This document shows positions 23,851 through 36,085 of a stretch of DNA of 64,000 bases, piece after piece. Position 1 is the first letter of the stretch; each line of letters begins with the position of its first letter. The position numbers were made by a program, and so were the translations under genes. The stretch covers positions 22,752,436 through 22,816,435 of the forward strand of contig NW_004624732.1 of assembly GCF_000247695.1 (NCBI RefSeq), in the 5' to 3' direction. Under the pieces are notes generated by a model. The model saw only the letters and a program-made list of their open reading frames with translations, was not told the origin of the DNA and did no database searches. Origin of the DNA: Heterocephalus glaber (taxonomy: Eukaryota > Chordata > Mammalia > Rodentia > Bathyergidae).

Positions 23851-24039
23851 TCTTCCTCTACACACATTTGATCTGCAAGTGGCCTTTAGCAGAGCCTTAT
23901 TTGTGAAGGCTCTTTTATAGTTGGGAATCTCTGGTGATTTCACATATTGTTACCAATACTTTCTTTATTTTCTCATTTAGATTACAAATCAGATGTGCAC
24001 AGGAATGTTCTGATTCGTTTTTATCATTTCTCCACTCTG

Positions 24040-24440
24040 CCAGTTCATCTTGACTGCCACTTTGATTGGAGTAAGAGACTCCTAGAGAGGGGACTGGCTT
24101 GTGAGGGTATTAACCTGCTCAATGCGTTCTTACTGATGGGTTAATGCAGTGCAGAGCCCAGTTAGAGTAAGTAGGCATTTCGGGGCTTGGCCTTGGAAAC
24201 AATATTTGGTTCCTGCTCCTATATCTCTCAGCCATTCTTCTGCTGTCTTCTTCCTTGATCCCATAAATTAGGCAGGATTTTCCCTCCATACTCTTCACCA
24301 CCTTGTTTCTGCTTTGTAGTCAGCTGACTGTGGACTGAAACTTCGGAAACCTCGAGCCAAGTAAACCTCCTCTCATTTAAGTTGTGTGTCAGGAATTTTG
24401 GCCATAGGGTATGAAAGCTAATATATTCACAGTGCTTAGC
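24040..24440 (+). mobile_element. rodent MaLR-type LTR, sense
   Basis: The 3' half has the hallmark of this LTR group: 'cagctgactgtggactgaaa', then a segment equivalent to 'cctctgcaaactgtgag' with an 'aagtaaacctcctctcattt' poly(A)-signal region, then 'tgtgtgtcaggaattttggcc'. Sister copies occur at 27065, 41640, 45337, 50580 and 61325. The 5' half is more diverged. Confidence 0.65.
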
Positions 24441-24699
24441 TTAGTGCTAACAACTTTTAAATAAACAATTGCAAAATGACTGTAGAAAGTAGTAAGAGAT
24501 CTTACATCATTAAGGAAACTGAAATTATATCAGATAAAAAATTTTAAGAAGACATTATTCCTGTATAAATTTTTATTCTGCTACATTTCCTACAGTGATT
24601 TCTTTTATTTTGCAGAAGTACAAGGGTAAAATGTTATGGGAATTTCCCAAAAAACTAATTATCTTTTACTCATCAATTTGTTTACTTATTCAATGTGTA

Positions 24700-25042
24700 C
24701 GCCTCTTAGTCATTTCTCTGCCACTGGGATAAAATATTCAACAACCCACAACTTAAAGGAGGCAAAAAAAAATTTTGGCTCACAGTTTCATTCTGTGGTA
24801 AGCTGGCTCTAGCAGAGGGCCGTGGCAGAGGAAAAGGTACTCAGCTCATGGCAGACAGGAAGCAGAGAGAGAAAAAGGAGGAGCTGGGAACAAGAATACA
24901 TCCTTCCAGGTTACACCCCCCGGTGAGCCACATTTACCAGGCCCCACCTCCTGACAGGAAGTCAGCTATCAGGCCCCATGATCCAGCCACCTTCCAAACA
25001 CAGGAGTCTTTGGGGGAACATTTTAAATCTAAACCACAACAG
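24700..25042 (-). mobile_element. rodent MaLR-type LTR, antisense
   Basis: Plus-strand landmarks: 'ttctctgccactgggataaa', 'attttggctcacagtttcat', 'gaagcagagagagaaaaagg', 'ccaggccccacctcctgac', 'aaatctaaaccacaacag'. The same order is seen in the copy cut by the right edge at 63740. An open frame of 66 codons (24848-25048) lies inside it and is not a gene. Confidence 0.7.
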
Positions 25043-26459
25043 CGATGACTGAGCACTTATGATAAATTAGACACCAGGTAAAAGACAAGAGTTTTATCAA
25101 AATGCTCTCTGTATTGTTGGGAAAGAAGGATCAGGAAACTTAACAAACAGCACAAGGGGATGAAAATGGAGATGTGGGGAGGAAGAAAAGGAGAAGGAGA
25201 AAATATATGCATGTGTTCATTATTGGATTTTTATTGTGTGGTGTTAAAGTACATTTATTTCATTCTTACTCACTTTTCACCTCTTATAGTAGCCACATTC
25301 TCTGAAACTTATGAATGTATTGGGCACATTAATTATCATTTGCATTCTAAAATAAAGAACAGTTCACATGTGAAATAAAGAGAGTTGGATGGAACTCAAA
25401 CACAAGTCAGTTTTACATGAAGAGTTTATAATACTTATTTCTCTTATATTAATATTTCATAAGATCATTTATTTGGGAAAGGAAGAGTCACAAATTAAAC
25501 ATAAACAGCTCATCAAAATTTGATAATTAGAATATGCTTTGATTGTAATTACTCTTTGAGCGAAGTCTGTCCATGATGCTTGGTTCTATCAGATATACTA
25601 CATGACAACAGGCCAGAGTCAGTCCCACTGATCCACCTGCAGAAGGTACAAGCTCATTAGATGTATGGCATCAACCACTCTCAGTTCTATGCTGTGAGTT
25701 GGGGAGCCACAGTCAGTCTGATGTAGAAACGAGCTTGCAATGGAGGAACCAAGTATTTAGTCCCATTAAAATCTAAAATATCTTGATGGAAAGAGCACAT
25801 GAAATCTTATCCGTCATTAGGACTTTAGAGAACATTTGTTGATATATGTTGCTATGTTAAAAATATAAATAATTTAGTAGTGATAAAAAGCAAAAGTATA
25901 TAAAGGAGAGAAAACTGCTAGAACATAAAGGTCCAAAATCTAATCTCTTCTGCTTTGCAGATTTCAGAACCTGACATATAGACAAGAATTTGGCTCCAAA
26001 AAAATAAGGAACTATGAAATATTTATCCTTATAATCTTGACATTGTTGTTATTTATATATTTTATTTATGATTTGGGGTAAAACCATAAGTCAACATAAT
26101 TTCCAGGGTTTTGGTTTTGGTTTTTAAGAATCCAAAGAATGCTTTAGAGTTAGAGAGATTAACTCTTTGCTAAATCTTGATTGAATGCGCTCTAGAATAA
26201 AATGAAGGTCAAATGAAAAGTTATTCTTAATTAAAGTGAATGAATACATTGATTAAATAAAATTATAATGTTGTTTAATGACTGTGGGAGATTGTGTTCA
26301 GGGACGAAAACTGACATTTTGGCTTAATCGATGCACATTTTATTAAAATCAATGTGGTCTATTATGTAAGGCCTATTGAAAAAACTTTAATAAACTCCAA
26401 TCTATAAAAAGTAACCAAGTCAAATTCAATAGAAATTTAACCTGATGATAGCTATAATA
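25043..26459. other. unique AT-rich sequence, no gene seen
   Basis: No recognised repeat or coding frame. Includes a short stretch of 'ctgaaaatctgg'-free ordinary sequence; nothing to annotate. Confidence 0.4.
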
Positions 26460-26570
26460 TTCATTCAAGATGTATTTATTGAGTTCTTACTATGTCCTAA
26501 GCACTGGAAAAATACCATGAAAAGTCCCTTTGCCCTCTCTTAAGGTACATAGCATAGAACAACTATAATC
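26460..26570 (-). mobile_element. L2 3' terminal fragment, antisense
   Basis: Contains 'tgtatttattgagttcttac' followed by 'tatgtcctaagcactgg', the antisense of the L2 terminus ('tattgagcacctactatgtgc'). Confidence 0.65.
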
Positions 26571-27064
26571 CATAGTTTAGTATTTCACCAGCATTCTTAC
26601 AAGCATTTTAAAAAATTGTTTCTGTTACATTTTAATTAAAATTCAGAGTGAAAAAAAAGTTGGATGCCAATAACTTTCCCAATTCTTACAAATGACAAAT
26701 TATTAGTCAAACATGGAATAAGTCTCCGTGTCAGGTTCAAAGGGAGATTTTGGTACTTTTAAATGGTGGCTATATATACTTTACATTGTATATAGCTGTA
26801 CTCTCCTGGAGTTCACTCTGTTAAAATAAAAAGTAAAATTCTAGCCATGGGTATTTTCCCTTTTGGCTTCCAGGAGCCAGATGTGGCATTGCAGCCTACT
26901 GTTGCTCTCTTGTTTTCTTGATTTCAACTGCCATTAGAACTTCTATTTCCCTGATTCTGATTCTACATTTGTAGCTACTGTATCCATTGAATCTACTTTT
27001 AATGGAACATGCTTCAGAACCATTAAGGAAAAAAGTGAATGAATAAAATGAAAATATGACTTTT

Positions 27065-27390
27065 TGAAAAGATGTTGTGGTGCTTATGGGGGAGTTTCAA
27101 CTTGTTTGGCTTTGGGATTCACCCTGGGGATAGGTGGATCACACTATAGGGTAAGTTTGGGTGGGTTGTAGAAGCATAGCTTTAGGATCTGTGTCTAATC
27201 CCATGACCCTCATAGGCACCATGAGCTAAGCAGCTTTGCTTTTCCCCTACATCATGATATCGCTGCCTTGAAGCCAGCTGACCATGGACTAAATCCTCCA
27301 AGTGTGCGAGTCAAATGAAACCTCTCCTCCTTTAAATTGTGGTGTCAGGTGTTGTGTCCCAGTGATGAGAAAGCTCACTAATGCACACAC
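27065..27390 (+). mobile_element. rodent MaLR-type LTR, sense
   Basis: The 3' half carries 'cagctgaccatggactaaat', 'gaaacctctcctcctttaaa' and 'gtgtcaggtgttgtgtccc', matching the group at 41640 and 61325. The 5' half includes G-rich segments 'gtgggttgtag' in the position expected for a MaLR U3. Confidence 0.65.
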
Positions 27391-27539
27391 ATAACTGTTT
27401 ATAGGCTAAAATAGTGTGCAGTCATTATTTCCTCACAGTCCATTACTCCATTTTTGTCACAAAACAGGTAATCATTAATTTTATAGTATTTTAAATTAGT
27501 AGATAATTTTATTTATTAATATAGCAAGATATATGATCA

Positions 27540-27610
27540 TTCATTAATTTAACAAGCATTGACTGCATTCCAGGAACCTTGATACGTGCTGAGGTTACAA
27601 ATAGGAATTC
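27540..27610 (-). mobile_element. short L2/MIR-like tail, antisense
   Basis: The segment 'tcattaatttaacaagcatt' and 'gactgcattccaggaacc' resembles the antisense L2 terminus. Short and diverged. Confidence 0.35.
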
Positions 27611-27624
27611 AACTATCATTGCCA

Positions 27625-27990
27625 GAGTGAGTTGATTGCTGTAACAATCTTCAAATCTCAGAGACCAATAAAAAGTTCATTGCTCACTCACACTACAGTC
27701 CTGAGCCAGGGAAGGCAGAGGCTCTGTCTCATCATGAAGGCTTATATTTTTCCATGTGAGCTCCCTAGCATGGTCCTGAGCATCAAAATCCAGCAGGAGA
27801 ATTAGGAGAGAAAATGTGGAGACCTGGAGCAGGGTAAGGCAGGCTAAAGGGCCACCTTTTCCACCCATGCTCCAGGAGCAAGAATCCAAACCACCATTGC
27901 ACCTAACTTCAAAAAGTACACACTCATTAACAAGGGCTGGAAAATGCCTTGCTGGATGACCAGGAAAAGAAGAAAAGAGGCTTGGTGAGC
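27625..27990 (-). mobile_element. possible ERVL-type LTR fragment, antisense
   Basis: The run 'tgattgctgtaacaatcttc', 'aaatctcagagacc' and 'agttcattgctcactcacac' resembles the antisense end of ERVL LTRs. Similarity fades to the right. It sits immediately downstream (in minus-strand terms) of the candidate exon at 28167-28437, so it could also be part of a 3' UTR. Confidence 0.35.
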
Positions 27991-28166
27991 TTTGAGCATT
28001 ACATTCCTCAGGGTATACCCATCTGACCTCCATGTAGTATACCTGCCCCTCACGCCAGATACAATACAAAGGCCTGGTTAGCTGCATCCTGTTTTCAGCC
28101 CAGGTGATGCGTACTTTCTTGTGGTCCGGGGGAGAAACACTTGCCCATGAGAGACATATACATGCT

Positions 28167-28437
28167 TCATAGGACAAGGGGGAGAGTCACGAAAAGGACA
28201 ATGAGAATTCCCAGAATGAACAGGAAAGAGTGGAGGACACACAAGTTCCTGGCCCAATTATGCAACCCAGCTAAGTAAGGAAGGGAAATTTCCTGACTAG
28301 GTTTTCCTTCTGTTTTGTGAGAAGAATCTCTCTGACCAGCTTGCTCTGTGATACTCTGAAGAGGAAATAGGAGCATTGTGCTCCTTGGGCACTGTACCTC
28401 TTCCCCAGCCTTCTTCATGCTGCAGCAAACTTGTGTC
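28167..28437 (-). CDS. candidate exon with 83-residue frame ending in a hydrophobic segment; unknown
   Basis: On the minus strand, a pyrimidine-containing stretch ending in TTGATTTTTAG precedes position 28437 and resembles a splice acceptor. An ATG at 28418 has A at -3 (GCAGCATGA) and opens 83 codons to a TGA at 28167-28169. The predicted protein is polar for about 60 residues (charged start KKAGEE, a serine/glutamine-rich middle, a WAR motif near residue 57) and ends in about 20 hydrophobic residues (FLFILGILIVLFVTLPLVL), as in tail-anchored membrane proteins. A second frame through the same stretch stays open for about 50 codons from the acceptor, so the coding frame is not certain. I do not recognise the family. 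It may be a real small exon, a pseudogene or chance. Confidence 0.25.
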
Positions 28438-28644
28438 CTAAAAATCAAGTAGGTAAAGGAATTTTAATTGGGGGTGGATATTATTTTATCTTGTTTTATA
28501 TGTTTTAGTATTTTGGTTTGTTAGCAATAATTTTTTTCAAAATGCATTTACCTTCTAATCTATTTGTTTCGACTTGGTTCATGTTTGTCTTCCTATACCC
28601 ACAGTTCTTTCTGAGGTATTTCCAAGTCTGTCTGTCTTTCTCAG

Positions 28645-28980
28645 CAGATATCATAGGGCAGTTTAAATAAAAAACATTTATTTCTCACTGTTCTGAAGGC
28701 TGAGAGTTCAAGACCAGTGTGCCAGCTGATTACCTTACTGCTGAGGGTCTGCTCCCTGGTTTACAGGTGATGCCTTCTTGCTGTATCCTATATGGTGGAG
28801 AGAGAGGTCATTTCACTCACTTTCCTCTGATAAAGGCATTAATTTCATCATGATGGCTTCACTCTTATGATCTAGCTACTTGCCAAAGGGTCTACTTCCA
28901 CATACATTACACAAGGGCATTGGGCTTCCACATTTGAATTTTGGAGGGGAATTTTTCCATAGCACTGTCTTATGTCTACA
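28645..28980 (-). mobile_element. MLT1-type LTR, antisense
   Basis: The plus strand shows 'aaaaaacatttatttctcac', 'tgttctgaaggctgagagtt', 'ctgctccctggtttacagg', 'gatgccttcttgctgtatcc', 'tatggtggagagagaggtca' and a terminal 'tttgaattttggaggggaa', the antisense MLT1 order from end to end. Confidence 0.75.
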
Positions 28981-29249
28981 TGTCATGTTCCCAAAGCCCA
29001 CTCTCCTAAGTCATGTAGGGGAAGCCCAGGGCAGGCAGTGACAAGTTACCCTCATGAGATTGGGGAAGACTTCTACAAATTGGAAAGATTGAAGATTTCT
29101 CTTGAAAAATTTATGATGTTCATAAGGAAGATTAAAAGAGAAAAAAATCAAAGAGTGATTATGTACCATAACCAGCAGGTTAAAGGAATTGTAAATCTTT
29201 TTGGTAATTCCAGAGCAGAGTTTCCTAGGGGAAACTTGCAAGGACTGAA

Positions 29250-29585
29250 TCTAAAAAGACCTTCACATGCCAGCTCATAAAGGGTCAAACTGGGCTTAGT
29301 GAAAGGTTAGCTATACACAATGAGGAATCTCTAAAGGACTTTAAGCAGAGGAGAGAAGGACTAAAATTATGCTTGGAAAAACCCCTACCTTCCATCAGGA
29401 AAATGAAGCAGAGAAAGAGCTAAGAATGAATTCTGTGACAACTGCCACAGCCCCGGAGAGAGCTGATGGAGATACAGCCAAGGAAGAGGCTTTGGAATGG
29501 AGAGGAGTTTGGATACAGGGAATTTCAGGATAGAGATTCCCAGACTGCAGACACCGAGGAATGGCCATTCTCCTTGCACTCAGTC
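29250..29585 (-). mobile_element. L2 fragment, antisense
   Basis: Contains 'gactttaagcagaggagaga' and 'tttggaatggagaggagt', typical of the antisense L2 body ('ttttgagcagaggagtgaca'). Confidence 0.55.
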
Positions 29586-30360
29586 TTTTCAGACTCCATG
29601 CTCACTCCAACCATACATGCAAATGATCATCTCCATTCTGTCTGTTTCAGTGAAGTTGTGAGTTCAACCTCCTATTCTTGAAGTCTTGCATGGGGATTCT
29701 CTTCATGAATCCTGAGCAAAAAGCCCAAGTTTCCAGGCCTACAGGCATGTAGATTCTTGAACCCACAGAGAAAGATCCATGGAAAAGAACAAACCAAAAA
29801 AAGTTCCAGAGCTCATCAGTCAAATGACGTAAGCTGAACCTTTAGCTCCTTTTAGATAAGACACTATCTACCTGCCACCAAGAATGGGGGGGGGGAGAGT
29901 TAGGAGAGAGAGAAGCAGAGAGAGAATATTAAAAAATATATGATTTTACATCCAAACCTAGGAAGGCAGATATTTTCTAGTGAACTAGAATGCCTAATCA
30001 TTAAGTTATTAAAGTTAAAATATTCTAAATGTTAGGTAATCACCATCAGCTTCTTAATTCTGTTTGACCCAAATATAAATTCAAACACAAGAGTTTTCCC
30101 CTGTGATTGTCTCTAATTCAATTTAAATACAGCATGCCTTGTAGTACTTGAGAATGTGTATAATTAAAGGGTGGGAATAGAAGTACTTTGTGAATCTGGT
30201 CTTTCTCGGGTTTGATTCACTAGTTTGTTACTGCCCTATAGGTAGAAATACTCTTTTTGAAAACTTAGGCCATCTTGAACCCAATCTGTATGTTCCTTAC
30301 TAAACACAAAGGACATACTGAGGGGTTATACTGTAGCCTTGCTAGATAGCACCTTCAGGG
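29586..30360. other. unique sequence, no gene seen
   Basis: Contains a 10-bp G-run at 29886-29895 followed by a GA-rich stretch. No coding signature. Confidence 0.4.
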
Positions 30361-30364
30361 AAAG

Positions 30365-30560
30365 TAGAGGCAAAACTAGACAGTGAGCAGTGAGGTGAGA
30401 GGGAAGAGCACTAGCATACAGTCAGACTGAGGGCCTGCTGCTTCCTAGATGGGTGGTCTTGGACAAGTGTTTGTAATAAAGCGTGGTAGTGAGGATTAGC
30501 TATAAAGGAAAGGTGCAGAATTGAGGCTGCCTGAGTTCTAACACAGCAGGTTCTCAGTAA
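30365..30560 (+). repeat. MIR SINE
   Basis: Landmarks: 'agagcactagcatacagtca', 'gggtggtcttggacaagtgt', then a short tail with 'gtgaggattagc'. This matches the MIR core (which carries 'gaccttgggcaagt'). Confidence 0.75.
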
Positions 30561-31189
30561 AAGCAGCAGTGGTGGTGCTGGTGGAACTCAAGTTCTAAAA
30601 CAAGATGTGGGAGCTAACTTGGTACACCTGGTAATCTATAAGGCCAGGGATGGTGCCAAGAAATGGACCTTATTAGTCAAACAAGCCTATCAACTCACAT
30701 CCACTGAACAAACTCCCTAGGCAATATCATCCCTCAGGTAAGTTATATGAAAGGCTCAAAACAATGCGCTTCCTCAATTCTAATGCATATGTTTGTGTTC
30801 ACATGTTAATACATCTGAAATCTCTATAGATCTTACAATTGATTTACAACCAACTAAATGTTATTCATCCCCTGCCCCAACCCACCCATGAATGTCATGA
30901 AATTGGTGGAGCAGATTCCAATCAAAGGCATTTTGGAAAGGGGTAAGTACATTTCCCATGTAGGGCAAGTACACCTCTCTTTACCTACTTTCAGCACATT
31001 TTAGGTTCAAGGCATCTCAAGCTCACATAGTTTCTACTTCTTTTACAGTGGGTGGGCATGCTCAGAACAAAGTGCTCAAATGAAATCAAATGTAGATCCC
31101 AATATTTGCTTCATGAGTGGCACATCCCTGAGCCCTTGTCAAATGTCACTTTTCCTAGATTGACTGCTGATTTTGCCCTGACAAGGACC
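30561..31189. other. unique sequence, no gene seen
   Basis: No repeat family or coding frame recognised. Confidence 0.4.
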
Positions 31190-31490
31190 CATGAAAACTT
31201 CAAGATTCACTGGAGCCACTCTCTTCTCTGAAGCTTGTTCTGATATAGACAACTCTTACCCATGAATGGGAATGAAAACTTCCTCTTCTTTCCTCCTCTT
31301 TCCCTCATAAGCTATTACTTCAGGAGTGTTCCTAATATTTCTTTGCATTTGTTGATACATGAGTTAATCTGTTTCCCATCCCTCACCCTTTAGAGCAAAC
31401 ACTGTATGCATCTCATTCCTCTCTAAGCTACTACCATTTACTTAGAACTTGTAGGTATTTAAGAAGTTCTTTTGAACAAATTAGTAAGTA
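31190..31490 (+). mobile_element. L2-like fragment
   Basis: The segment carrying 'cataagctattacttcagg', 'gagcaaacactgtatgcatc' and a following 'acttgtaggtattta' resembles a diverged L2 3' region in sense orientation. Confidence 0.4.
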
Positions 31491-32439
31491 TCCCACATAC
31501 TAGTCCTTGTCCATAAGGAACTTTATGAAGGAACTACACTTTGAGAGTAATAGAAAAGTAACTTGTGACCTAAAATATCCCCTTTGGAAGAGGGGCCTCT
31601 TGGTAGTACAAGTTTAAAGCTATAGACCTTCTAAAATTCATGTCAATATCAGAGGGCTAAAAGTGAAAGTGGCGTTCTGTATCATGTAAGCTTTCAGGCT
31701 GTGTGCTTTACTGGGGTTTCCTTATTAACCTGTATTTTTCCTATACACCAGGCTGAAGTCCAATCTCTATAGAGTTCCTCCTGTTCTTCCTGTATGAATC
31801 AAACTGCAGATGCTCATCTTGTTGTCAAATTCGTCTGACAGATAGATTTGCTACAACAAATGAAAACACTAAATAAGCAGCTCCCATCTATTTTTTATGG
31901 CTGACATTCATTCCAGGCATACAGCAAATGTTATCCCAGGATGAAAGCATCTATAATTCCTGAAGTTTTCATTTTGCTGTAAATCATGGTGAATACGTAT
32001 TTCCATTGTGAGACTTCTTAAATGTAAACTCAATGTTAAAATGCATGTATTTTTAAAATTCCTTGGAAAGTGTCACAACAAAGTTTTGTTACGGGAACAC
32101 GGAAAATGTCATAGAAGGGCTAAAAACATCTTTAGAAATATTTAACCTAATTGTACTTTATAAATAAATATATATGCATGTATACATGTATAGATGCAAT
32201 CAAGAGTTCAAACACAAGGTGCTTAATTACAGATGCCTCTCCTCTTCTGTCAGTTTAAAAAATTTGATATTGTACCACACTCCAAGGTCATCGGTACAAC
32301 TGGCAGAATTCCTGAGACTAAGATGTTCCAGCAGCAGCTGTCAGAGGCTCACAAAGGCACCTGCCATTCAAATACTCCTTTGTGGCAAAACTTGGTCAGA
32401 AGAGTGAGTGAAAACAGAAAAGAATTCTGGGAGAAGTGA
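31491..32439. other. unique sequence, no gene seen
   Basis: Two overlapping plus-strand frames of 77 and 68 codons at 32174-32439 show no domain; not called. Confidence 0.4.
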
Positions 32440-32650
32440 TAATAATACTAAGAGCTAACAAGTATAAAGCACTAACATATTATTTTCTTTAATCTTCATG
32501 AATATATGTTGGGAAAGGTACTCTAAATAGTACCATTTTATAGATGAAAGAATGGAGGCCTCAAAAATTTATCTTGCCCCAAATAACAGTTAAGGACAGA
32601 GGATTGAAACTAGTTGAGCTGTGATTTGGACTGAAGACCAATATAGACAA
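32440..32650 (-). repeat. MIR SINE, antisense
   Basis: 'taccattttatagatgaaag', 'aatggaggcctcaaaaattt' and 'ggacagaggattgaaac' follow the antisense MIR order ('ccattttacagatgaggaaactgaggc'). Confidence 0.75.
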
Positions 32651-33229
32651 AGAAATTGAAATGCCCTTTGTGATTGTCCTTTTTCATTGTTAGACTTGAA
32701 TTAAAGAGAGGAATCATAATGGTTACACATTTATACAAATTATCTCCTGGCCAGGGTCTTTTCTATTCATCAGCATTTGGGGAAGTTCCACAGAGTCCTA
32801 TCTTCTCCCAGTGTAACTCTTACCAACTGGCTACAGGAACTAAAAATATGTCTATTACATCCTTCCCATTTCCACAGCTTTGGTCCTTGTAGGAGTTCAA
32901 TTGATCTGGATATGGCTGGAAAATCATCAAACTTCCAATTTCTTTCTGCCTCTCCCAAGGATTCCTAAAAAGAAGATTAAAACTTTGAAATGTCCTGTTT
33001 GTATATATCACATAAACAACATACTACCTTCATCAGAGGTGCCGTGAATATAAGATAATTTATTAGTGCAAGTTAGTAACGGAGAATAACGAGGTTCACT
33101 TGGGGAACTGGTACATGCATGTAGCGTATCTTGATCATTTTCATTCTCTTAACCTTCACTTTTCCTCTCCCACCCTCTGATTCACTTTCCCATTTCCAAA
33201 TGTCTACTTTCTAGCTTTCTTAAGTGCCG

Positions 33230-33430
33230 AACACTCTATTCCAGTTCCCTCTAAAAGGACGTCTGTATGCACTGTCTGAATTCAACTGTACAAAACCTTA
33301 TATGGCATATTATTATCCCATTTTATATATGAGAAAAGTTTTTAAGCTAGAGGTTAAAATGCCCAAGATCATAGAGGGATTAAGAGGCAGAATCAAATTG
33401 TAACATAGTTCTGATTGTCTATTCAATACA
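33230..33430 (-). repeat. MIR SINE, antisense
   Basis: 'ttatcccattttatatatga', 'gcccaagatcatagaggga' and 'ttaagaggcagaatcaaatt' mark the antisense MIR core. Confidence 0.75.
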
Positions 33431-35185
33431 ATTCTTCCTCTCTTCCTTCCCCTAAATGAGAATAGTGCACAATACTCAACACACGACTTGGAATTGTATT
33501 TTCAACAGGCCCTTTATTTTCTGCTTTTTAAAATTAGATAATTTGTTTTTGTTTTTTACTTGAAAATACCTCACACAAAAATCATCCTCTGATTTTTTTT
33601 TTCTGATAGGTGCTGAATAAACAGTTTTGGTGATGTGTGACCACAATTGCAAACTTGTCCAAATCCAATTATTAATCTGATATTTATGTATTTATTGCTG
33701 TCATAAGACTGTGCACAATGGCTTTGAAAAATTGCCGTGACTCTAGTTCATATCTGAGGCTTTATCAAATGCACATTTTTTTCATATAATAGAAGGGCCA
33801 TGGGGTTACAGGCACACAGCGGTCATATCCAATAACACTCTATAACCCTGAAAATAAAACACTGGGTTACTTTTATAGAAAATTCCTTCTTGCTTATATT
33901 TCTTATTCCAAAATTGTAAGTCATCTATGAGAAGAAGGTGGCATTTTCTAAATAGGAGAGTCAGTGAAAGGGCTTTCAGGAAATGGAAAAATGGTCAGTC
34001 AAACATCAGAATAAAGATTAAGACTCTATTGCATTTCACAGAAATGTGAGATGTCATTTGAAAGTTCAACTATTAATATTGGGATATTTGATTCCAAAGA
34101 AGCTTCCTCTGAAACCATATCTAACTCCTAGAACCTCCATGGGGAAGCTTTTGCATAATACCATCATGCCCAAGATCATTTCTCTTTTGTGTAGGAATAA
34201 AAAATATGTAGAGCTCAGAATCTACAGGCTGCAGGGGATATTTACATAGTGTCAAAACTATTGTCAAAATAATTCACATAAATTAGGTATGTCTAACAAT
34301 AAATTGATTTGTAGTTATGGCAGCTTTCCCAAGTAGATCTCAAAGACAGTTTCCAAAATTATCCTATGTCCATTATTTTCTTCCTTTTTTCCCGTGACAC
34401 CAGTTACCCCCCCCCCCCAAGTACTAGGATCTTTACTAAGGAGAGGTGACAGATAAACATACCTCCCCACCATCAGTCAAGGACTCTGTCCTTCTCAGAG
34501 ATTTCACTTAAACCTTTAAGAGGCTCTTATTAAGAGGCCTATGCCCGGGTGAATTAGAAATGGCCCACTTATTCTTCAATGACTGTCATCTCTAAGACTT
34601 TGTACCCCAAAGCATGGCTTGATTTCATTCATCTCCTTTTGGCAGCTCTAAAGAGAACTCTAAGGTGGTGCTACTAAAAATAATGTTGTATGATAATCTA
34701 GTTTATTATTTCAGCATCCCCACAAAAGCCCAACAGCTGGCCTATTCCTGGAGGAAAGAATAAAGAAAGGTGGGGTACCAAGCAGTGGTTGTTGACTATA
34801 AATATACACTGATGAGGAAAGATGAGCACCAATAGTATAGGTTGAGGGAATATGAAAAGGAAAAGGCCCTCTATGCACACCTGTGCTGAGCTACAAGCAT
34901 TCCATGAGGCAAGGCTCCAGCCGCAGCCCTGTGGGCACTTGGATAACTTTGTTTTAGCATCTACACTGTCCATTGCAAGATGTTCACTATCATTCCTGAC
35001 CTCTACCTAATAGACACCAGGACCACTCTCCCTTGACTTTTAATGATCAAAATATGCTTACAGACATTTCCAGAGAGCCCTAGGGAGAAAACTGGCCTTA
35101 GCTGAAAACCACTGTTACAAAGTATACCAAACCTCAATCTTGCCCATGAGGAAGACAGTGTCATGCTTGCTTTACCAGACAAAAA
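33431..35185. other. unique sequence, no gene seen
   Basis: Includes a 12-bp C-run at 34407-34418. Open frames at 34046-34249 (plus) and 34973-34698 (minus) have no recognisable domain or splice context. Confidence 0.4.
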
Positions 35186-35189
35186 ATAA

Positions 35190-35420
35190 CAGGAACATGG
35201 AGCTCTTACACAGAACTAATTATGAGCTAGGCATCCTTGAAAGTTTTATACACATATTTATTATGTATTCATCTATCCCCAAAAAAACCTAATGGGTTTA
35301 TATGTAATACAACAGTAGTTAATATTACCTCCATCTCACAGATAAGGAAGCTGAGGCACAACTGGTAAGAAACTTATCTAGAGGAGTGACTGGCTGAGCT
35401 GAGACAGCCGCTCCCCCCTC
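35190..35420 (-). repeat. MIR SINE, antisense
   Basis: 'ttacctccatctcacagata', 'aggaagctgaggcacaact' and 'tatctagaggagtgactgg' follow the antisense MIR order clearly. Confidence 0.8.
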
Positions 35421-35959
35421 TCACCAACATTGGTCTTTGGTTGCACTGTAGGAGATTAGAAATTCTGCCCCAAGGCCATGTTCCTTCCACCACCTAAAGC
35501 TGTCTCCTAAAACAGGGAGGGATTGTAAACCGTAGAAAGGTGTTGTACTAATAAGCAGGACTCTAACACACCTGGATTTCTAATAAGAAAGAACAGCTTC
35601 TTCTACCTTACAAACTAAGTCTGCTGCCTGTTCTGGTGGAGTGCAAGGCTCTAGGAAGGAAGGCTTAAGGAAGAAGTAAGTGACCCAGGAAATGACAGGC
35701 AATGTCTATTCTAGGGGATACTTTTTGACCATGTTCTCCAATCCACACCCTCACCGCTCTATGCTCAAACTTCTCAACAAGCCAGCCCATTGAAAACTAA
35801 CTACAAGGCAAACAAATCCTTGCAACTGTTGCTTTGAACAATATAGAAACATAAAGCCTGGCTGGATTAATCGGGTATGAGCTGATAATGAATAGATAGG
35901 CAAGAAAGACTGCTGGCTAAATATACAAGGCTTTTAGGTAACAAAACCTCAGGTTCAAA

Positions 35960-36085
35960 GCCTAGTTTCACTATTCACCAGCCCTGTAAGTCAAAATTTA
36001 CATGTAATCAGATAAATGGGGACAACAAGCACACCTCTTAGAGTTCCGGAGAGGGTGAACACTTTGAGAAAGGAAAAGATGAATG
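35960..36085 (+). repeat. MIR fragment
   Basis: 'tttcactattcaccagccct' and 'gataaatggggacaacaagc' then 'cctcttagagtt' resemble the MIR core and tail in sense orientation. Confidence 0.55.

Noticed and set aside
27677..28177. 166-codon minus-strand frame downstream of the candidate exon
   Set aside because: Not in frame with the 83-codon frame, its distal part lies in a probable LTR fragment, and no domain is visible. It could still be 3' UTR of a transcript.
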